This document shows, piece by piece, positions 43,555 to 46,858 of a stretch of 46,858 nt of DNA (position 1 is its first letter; each line of letters starts with the position of its first letter). The DNA is from Eubacteriales bacterium (lineage in GTDB: Bacteria; Bacillota; Clostridia; Saccharofermentanales; UBA5734). The notes below the pieces were generated by a model, which was given only the letters and a program-made list of their open reading frames with translations, had not been told where the DNA came from and did not search any database. The translations under genes and the position numbers were made by a program. The stretch is from contig JAQUEY010000005.1 of assembly GCA_028684955.1 (NCBI GenBank), positions 1 to 46,858 on the forward strand, given 5' to 3'.

Positions 43555-45639
43555 TCAGTCTTCGTCTTCTTCCAGATGCTTCTTGGCATCGGCAATGACC
43601 TTGTCTGCGACGATCTGCGGCGCTTGTTCGTAACGGGCGAACTCGATGCTGTACCAGCCACGGCCACTGGTCATCGACTTGAGGTCGGTGGCGTATTTGG
43701 CCATTTCGGAGGTCGGGACTTCAGCGGTGACGACCTGGATGCCCTCGTCCGGATCGATGCTGACGATGCGGCCACGACGCTTGTTCATGTCGCCCATGAT
43801 GTCGCCAAGGTAGTCATCGGGAATGAAGACCTTGACCAGGCTGATCGGCTCGAGCAGGACGGGCGAAGCCTGGGGTAGACCGGTCTTGTAAGCCAGGCGG
43901 GCTGCCAGTTTGAAGGACATTTCCGATGAGTCGACGTCGTGGTAGGAACCATCGACCAGGGTCGCTTTGAGGTTGACGACGGGATACCCTGCGAGAACAC
44001 CCTTGGAAATGGCATCCTGCAGGCCTTTTTCAACGGCCGGATGGAAGGATTTCGGGACCGAGCCGCCGAAGATTTTTTCCTCGAACGTCAGGGCTTCGGT
44101 CGGGCCTGGTTCGAACTCGATCCAGACATCGCCATATTGGCCATGGCCACCGGACTGCTTCTTGTGCTTGCCCTGGACTTTGACCTTTTTGCGGATGGTC
44201 TCACGGTAGGGCACACGTGGCTCCTCAAGGGTGGACTCGACGTGGAATTTTGAACTGAGCTTGGAACGCAGCACGTCGATCTGCTGTTCACCCAGACCGG
44301 AAACAACAATCTGGTGCGTCTCAGGATCATTGCGGACCGTGAAGACCGGGTCTTCGTCCTGCAGTTTGTGCAAGCCAGTCACGATCTTGTCTTCTTCGCC
44401 TTTGGCCTTGGGCAGGATCGCCATCGACAGGCAGGGGACGGGGAATTTGATCGGCGGCAGCGTGACCACCTGGGTCTTGTCACAGAGGGTGTCATTGGTC
44501 GTGGTGACCAAAAGCTTCGTCACCGCGCCGATATCACCGGCAATGACGGCATCTGTCGGGATCTGCTTCTTGCCAACCATGAGGAAGACGCTGCCAATGC
44601 GTTCGTCTTTCTCCTTGGATGAGTTGTAAACGGTCGAATTGGCCTTGAAGCTGCCACTGTAAACGCGAAACATCGAGATGCGGCCGACGAACGGGTCGGC
44701 GATCGTTTTAAAGACAAAAGCAGCCAGCGGAGCTTTTTCATCGGGCTTGATGACAATCGTCTGGCCATCCGTGGTTTCAGCCTTGACTTCGTCTGCCTCG
44801 GCAGCAGTCGGCATGATGTCAATCAGATGGTCCAGGGTCGAGCGAACGCCCCAGTTCATCAGGCCAGAGCCGACATAGACGGGATAAACATGGCCTGTAC
44901 GAGCAGCGTCGTGCAAACCATGGTAAAGTTCTTCCTCAGTGAATTTCTCGCCAGCGAAATATTTCTCCATCAGGTGGTCTGCACTCTCGGCAACAGCCTC
45001 CATCAGGGGTTCTTCCAGTTCATCGATCATAGCCTGCATGTCTTCAGGCATGTCGATCTTGATCCGCTCGCCGGTCTTGGGATCGAAACTGTAGGCGACC
45101 TGGTCGACCACGTCGACGACGCCCGTCATTTTGCCATCCTTGATGATCGGCCAGGCAAACGGTACGACCCGGTTGCCAAAGCTGGTCCGCAGGGATTCCA
45201 GGGTTTTGCTGAAATCTGCATTGGCTTCGTCCATGCGGCTGACAAAAAAGTAGCAGGGCAGGTCTTTCTTGCGGGCCTGGCGGACGGCCTTCTCAGTTCC
45301 AACCGACACACCATCCTTGGCACTGACCAGCACCAGGACACTGTCGGCAACACGGAGGGCTTGCATGACTTCACCCACGAAGTCAAAGTCTCCGGGGGTG
45401 TCAAGTAAATTGAGCTTGACATTCTTCCATTCACAGGTAGCCACGGCAGTGTTGATCGAAATTTTGCGACGGATTTCCTCGGGGTCGAAGTCCAGCACGG
45501 TGTTGCCATCGGCTGATTTACCGAGTCGATCGGTGACCTTCGCGTTGTACAGGACAGCTTCCGCGAAAGCCGTTTTACCAGATCCACCGTGGCCGAGAAG
45601 AGCCACATTGCAGATAGTCGTTGCTGAGTAGTTTTTCAT
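43555..45639 (-). CDS. Elongation factor G-like GTPase (EF-G2-type)
   Basis: A 694-residue homologue of EF-G with all five domains in order; domain II begins near residue 300 and domain IV (VPYRETIRKKVKVQGKHKKQSGGHGQYGDVWIE) and V are complete. G1 is GHGGSGKT (16-23) instead of AHIDAGKT, G3 is DTPGDFDF (80-87) instead of DTPGHVDF, and G4 is SRMD instead of NKMD, so the GTPase histidine is absent. Such paralogues form a known group apart from the main fusA product; their role in translation is unclear and GTP hydrolysis may be weak. The open frame begins at a TTG (45645); the ATG at 45639 matches the family start and has AGGGGG 11 bases upstream. The main fusA is not in the window. Confidence 0.9.
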   Translation of the reverse strand: MKNYSATTICNVALLGHGGSGKTAFAEAVLYNAKVTDRLGKSADGNTVLDFDPEEIRRKISINTAVATCEWKNVKLNLLDTPGDFDFVGEVMQALRVADSVLVLVSAKDGVSVGTEKAVRQARKKDLPCYFFVSRMDEANADFSKTLESLRTSFGNRVVPFAWPIIKDGKMTGVVDVVDQVAYSFDPKTGERIKIDMPEDMQAMIDELEEPLMEAVAESADHLMEKYFAGEKFTEEELYHGLHDAARTGHVYPVYVGSGLMNWGVRSTLDHLIDIMPTAAEADEVKAETTDGQTIVIKPDEKAPLAAFVFKTIADPFVGRISMFRVYSGSFKANSTVYNSSKEKDERIGSVFLMVGKKQIPTDAVIAGDIGAVTKLLVTTTNDTLCDKTQVVTLPPIKFPVPCLSMAILPKAKGEEDKIVTGLHKLQDEDPVFTVRNDPETHQIVVSGLGEQQIDVLRSKLSSKFHVESTLEEPRVPYRETIRKKVKVQGKHKKQSGGHGQYGDVWIEFEPGPTEALTFEEKIFGGSVPKSFHPAVEKGLQDAISKGVLAGYPVVNLKATLVDGSYHDVDSSEMSFKLAARLAYKTGLPQASPVLLEPISLVKVFIPDDYLGDIMGDMNKRRGRIVSIDPDEGIQVVTAEVPTSEMAKYATDLKSMTSGRGWYSIEFARYEQAPQIVADKVIADAKKHLEEDED

Positions 45640-45698
45640 ACTCAATCATTCCCCCTTGCCAATTTCGAAGATCGATGTCGGGGTCGGACGTCATAAGC

Positions 45699-45720
45699 GG
45701 GTGTTTTGTGCAAAACGCCC
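45699..45720 (-). promoter_or_regulatory. Hairpin in the EF-G-like gene leader
   Basis: GGG-T-GTTTTG-TG-CAAAAC-G-CCC, a ten-pair stem with one G-T pair and a 2-nt loop, about 60 bp before the start codon and inside the predicted leader. There is no T run. Role unknown. Confidence 0.45.
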
Positions 45721-45743
45721 GGCCGGCAGGCACCGTCTTCGTC

Positions 45744-45749
45744 ATTATA
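45744..45749 (-). promoter_or_regulatory. Promoter (-10) of the EF-G-like gene
   Basis: Minus-strand TATAAT preceded by AG; the best -35 at 17 bp is TTCAAG (45767-45772), a poor match. Predicted start near 45737, leaving a leader of about 100 nt that contains the 45699-45720 hairpin. Confidence 0.6.
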
Positions 45750-45796
45750 CTATGCGTTTTGGCTAACTTGAAGGGGCAATTTTCGACACAAACTTG

Positions 45797-46858
45797 TCAA
45801 TTTACAGCCATTTGCTGCATCTCTTGCAGCCAGTCTGCCAGAAAGGCCTCCACTTCCGCCACCGTTTTCGCCCGCATCGCGATGTTCTTCCAGTGAGCTG
45901 CCTGGGGCGTGCCACGCAGATAATAGGCAAGCTGGGCCCGCATTTCTGCCACTGCAGTCCGTTCCCCCACACGTGACACCAAGCCATGCAAATGGCGCAC
46001 AATCATTGCCGCGCGGTCTTGCGGGGTCGGTTTGCCGGATTTGGGACGCCGTCCCAAATCCGGCAAACCTGCAAGTTCAGCTGCAATCTCCTGGAAGATC
46101 CAAGGGTTGCCCTGGGCGGCGCGGCCGATCATGAGGCCGTCGACGCCGGTCTCCTGGAGCATGCGGCGGGCGGAGGGGGCGTCGATGATGTCGCCATTGC
46201 CGTAGACGGGGATGGTAACCGCTTGCTTGACAGCGGTGATGATCGACCAGTCAGCTTTGCCGCTGTAGAACTGGTCGCGGGTGCGGGCGTGGATGGTGAC
46301 CGCGTCTGCTCCGGCTTCCTGGCAGAGGCGGGCAAATTCCGGGGCATTGACCGATTGGTCATCCCAACCTTTGCGAAATTTGACCGTCAGCGGTTTGATT
46401 GCAGCAGCTGAACCGCTGCCAGAGAATGGGCCTGTGTCAGCCCCGGCAGCAGCGACTTCTGCGAGCGCCCGGACTGACGCTTCGATGATCCGGCCAGCCA
46501 GAGGGGGGTCTTTCATCAGGGCACTGCCTTCGCCGCCCCGAACCACTTTGGGCACAGGGCAACCCATGTTGAGGTCGATCAGGTCGCATTGCCGGAGTAC
46601 AGGATGTTCGTGGATGCGCCGGATGGCGCGGTAAAAATCGTCCGGATCAGCACCGAACAGCTGGATCGCGACCGGGCGTTCAGCCTCCGGTGTGATCTCG
46701 AGGTAGCGCCAGCTGCGCTTCAAATCCGGGTCATAGCAAATCCCGCGGGCACTGACGAGCTCGGTTACCACCAGACCAGCGCCCATTTCCCGGCAGATCG
46801 CGCGGTAAACGGTATCTGAAGTGCCAGCCATCGGGGCCAGGGCCAGATTGTTGGGCAC
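45797..46858 (-). CDS. dusB: tRNA-dihydrouridine synthase B (5' end beyond window)
   Basis: FMN enzyme that reduces uridine to dihydrouridine in tRNA. The visible 353 codons run from LALAPMAGTSD, the FMN-binding start, to the stop; the first codon in view (GTG at 46858) is probably an internal Val, and a short N-terminus is missing. The catalytic Cys is at visible residue 100 in NMGCPVPK, followed by VVRGGEGSALMKDP; TIHARTRDQFYSGKADW and GNGDI are also family motifs. Two stretches are extra: residues ~132-153 (AEVAAAGADTGPFSGSGSAA), and ~14 residues encoded by a perfect inverted repeat (46029-46069). Both lie in positions where the family varies in length. Gap to the EF-G-like gene is 157 bp. 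Confidence 0.95.
   Translation of the reverse strand: MPNNLALAPMAGTSDTVYRAICREMGAGLVVTELVSARGICYDPDLKRSWRYLEITPEAERPVAIQLFGADPDDFYRAIRRIHEHPVLRQCDLIDLNMGCPVPKVVRGGEGSALMKDPPLAGRIIEASVRALAEVAAAGADTGPFSGSGSAAAIKPLTVKFRKGWDDQSVNAPEFARLCQEAGADAVTIHARTRDQFYSGKADWSIITAVKQAVTIPVYGNGDIIDAPSARRMLQETGVDGLMIGRAAQGNPWIFQEIAAELAGLPDLGRRPKSGKPTPQDRAAMIVRHLHGLVSRVGERTAVAEMRAQLAYYLRGTPQAAHWKNIAMRAKTVAEVEAFLADWLQEMQQMAVN
46029..46069. repeat. Perfect inverted repeat inside dusB
   Basis: 19-bp arms (46029-46047 and 46051-46069) separated by GCC: GGTTTGCCGGATTTGGGAC and its exact complement. It is read in frame within dusB and encodes LPDLGRRPKSGKP between the barrel and the C-terminal helical domain. No second copy was noticed in the window. 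It could form a strong hairpin in mRNA or single-stranded DNA. Confidence 0.95.

Overview
The window reads as chromosome of a GC-rich, anaerobic, low-copy-mobile Firmicute of the class Clostridia. The evidence is the ctsR-mcsA-mcsB-clpC operon with a CtsR box, a V/A-type ATPase operon in the Enterococcus-like order F-I-K-E, Gram-positive style ribosome binding sites (AGGAGG) before nearly every gene, sigma-A promoters, and rpoB/rpoC of the Firmicute type. A genus cannot be named from the sequence alone. No tRNA, rRNA, CRISPR array, prophage or insertion sequence was seen. Almost all of the DNA is coding, with short gaps and many 1-20 bp gene overlaps.

Layout, left to right. (1) 1-3507, minus strand: promoter and first four genes of a V-type ATPase operon (F/H stalk, I, K, E; E runs off the left edge). 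The K subunit keeps the residues known to bind Na+ in Enterococcus hirae. (2) 3575-16557, minus strand: one long, tightly overlapping operon, paaK - tyrA - aroE/aroK fusion - aroF - aroB - aroA - aroC - aroQ - pheA - ABC ATPase - ABC permease. It holds the whole shikimate pathway plus the phenylalanine and tyrosine branches, headed by a phenylacetate-CoA ligase and closed by an exporter-type ABC pair. The tyrA/aroE junction carries a 50-bp tandem triplication that creates two tiny coupled reading frames. (3) 16558-18687: tex. (4) 18818-19780, plus strand: zinc-ribbon membrane protein, overlapping tail to tail with a CpXC protein that closes the ctsR operon. (5) 19746-25322, minus strand: ctsR-mcsA-mcsB-clpC-CpXC heat-shock/proteolysis operon with a perfect CtsR operator at its start site. 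(6) 25330-27486, plus strand: orphan family-5 solute-binding protein, XRE regulator and terminator. (7) 27544-35142, minus strand: rpoB and rpoC, detached from the ribosomal protein genes that usually flank them; the rpoB leader faces a plus-strand promoter and terminator that could make an antisense RNA of about 116 nt. (8) 35305-40862, minus strand: BASS-family transporter, a membrane-anchored PrsA-like foldase, a serine-recombinase homologue lacking its catalytic serine, a HAD phosphatase and a CorC/HlyC-type CBS protein. (9) 41135-43431, plus strand: polar amino acid ABC importer (lipoprotein, permease, ATPase). (10) 43555-46858, minus strand: an EF-G-like GTPase with a changed G3 motif and dusB (cut by the right edge), the latter with a perfect 19-bp inverted repeat inside its coding sequence.

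The window is mostly housekeeping. No complete novel system is evident. The parts that deserve a second look are the tandem triplication at the tyrA/aroE junction, the face-to-face promoters in the rpoB leader, the catalytically dead recombinase, the dusB palindrome, and the two uncharacterised genes at the end of the clpC operon.
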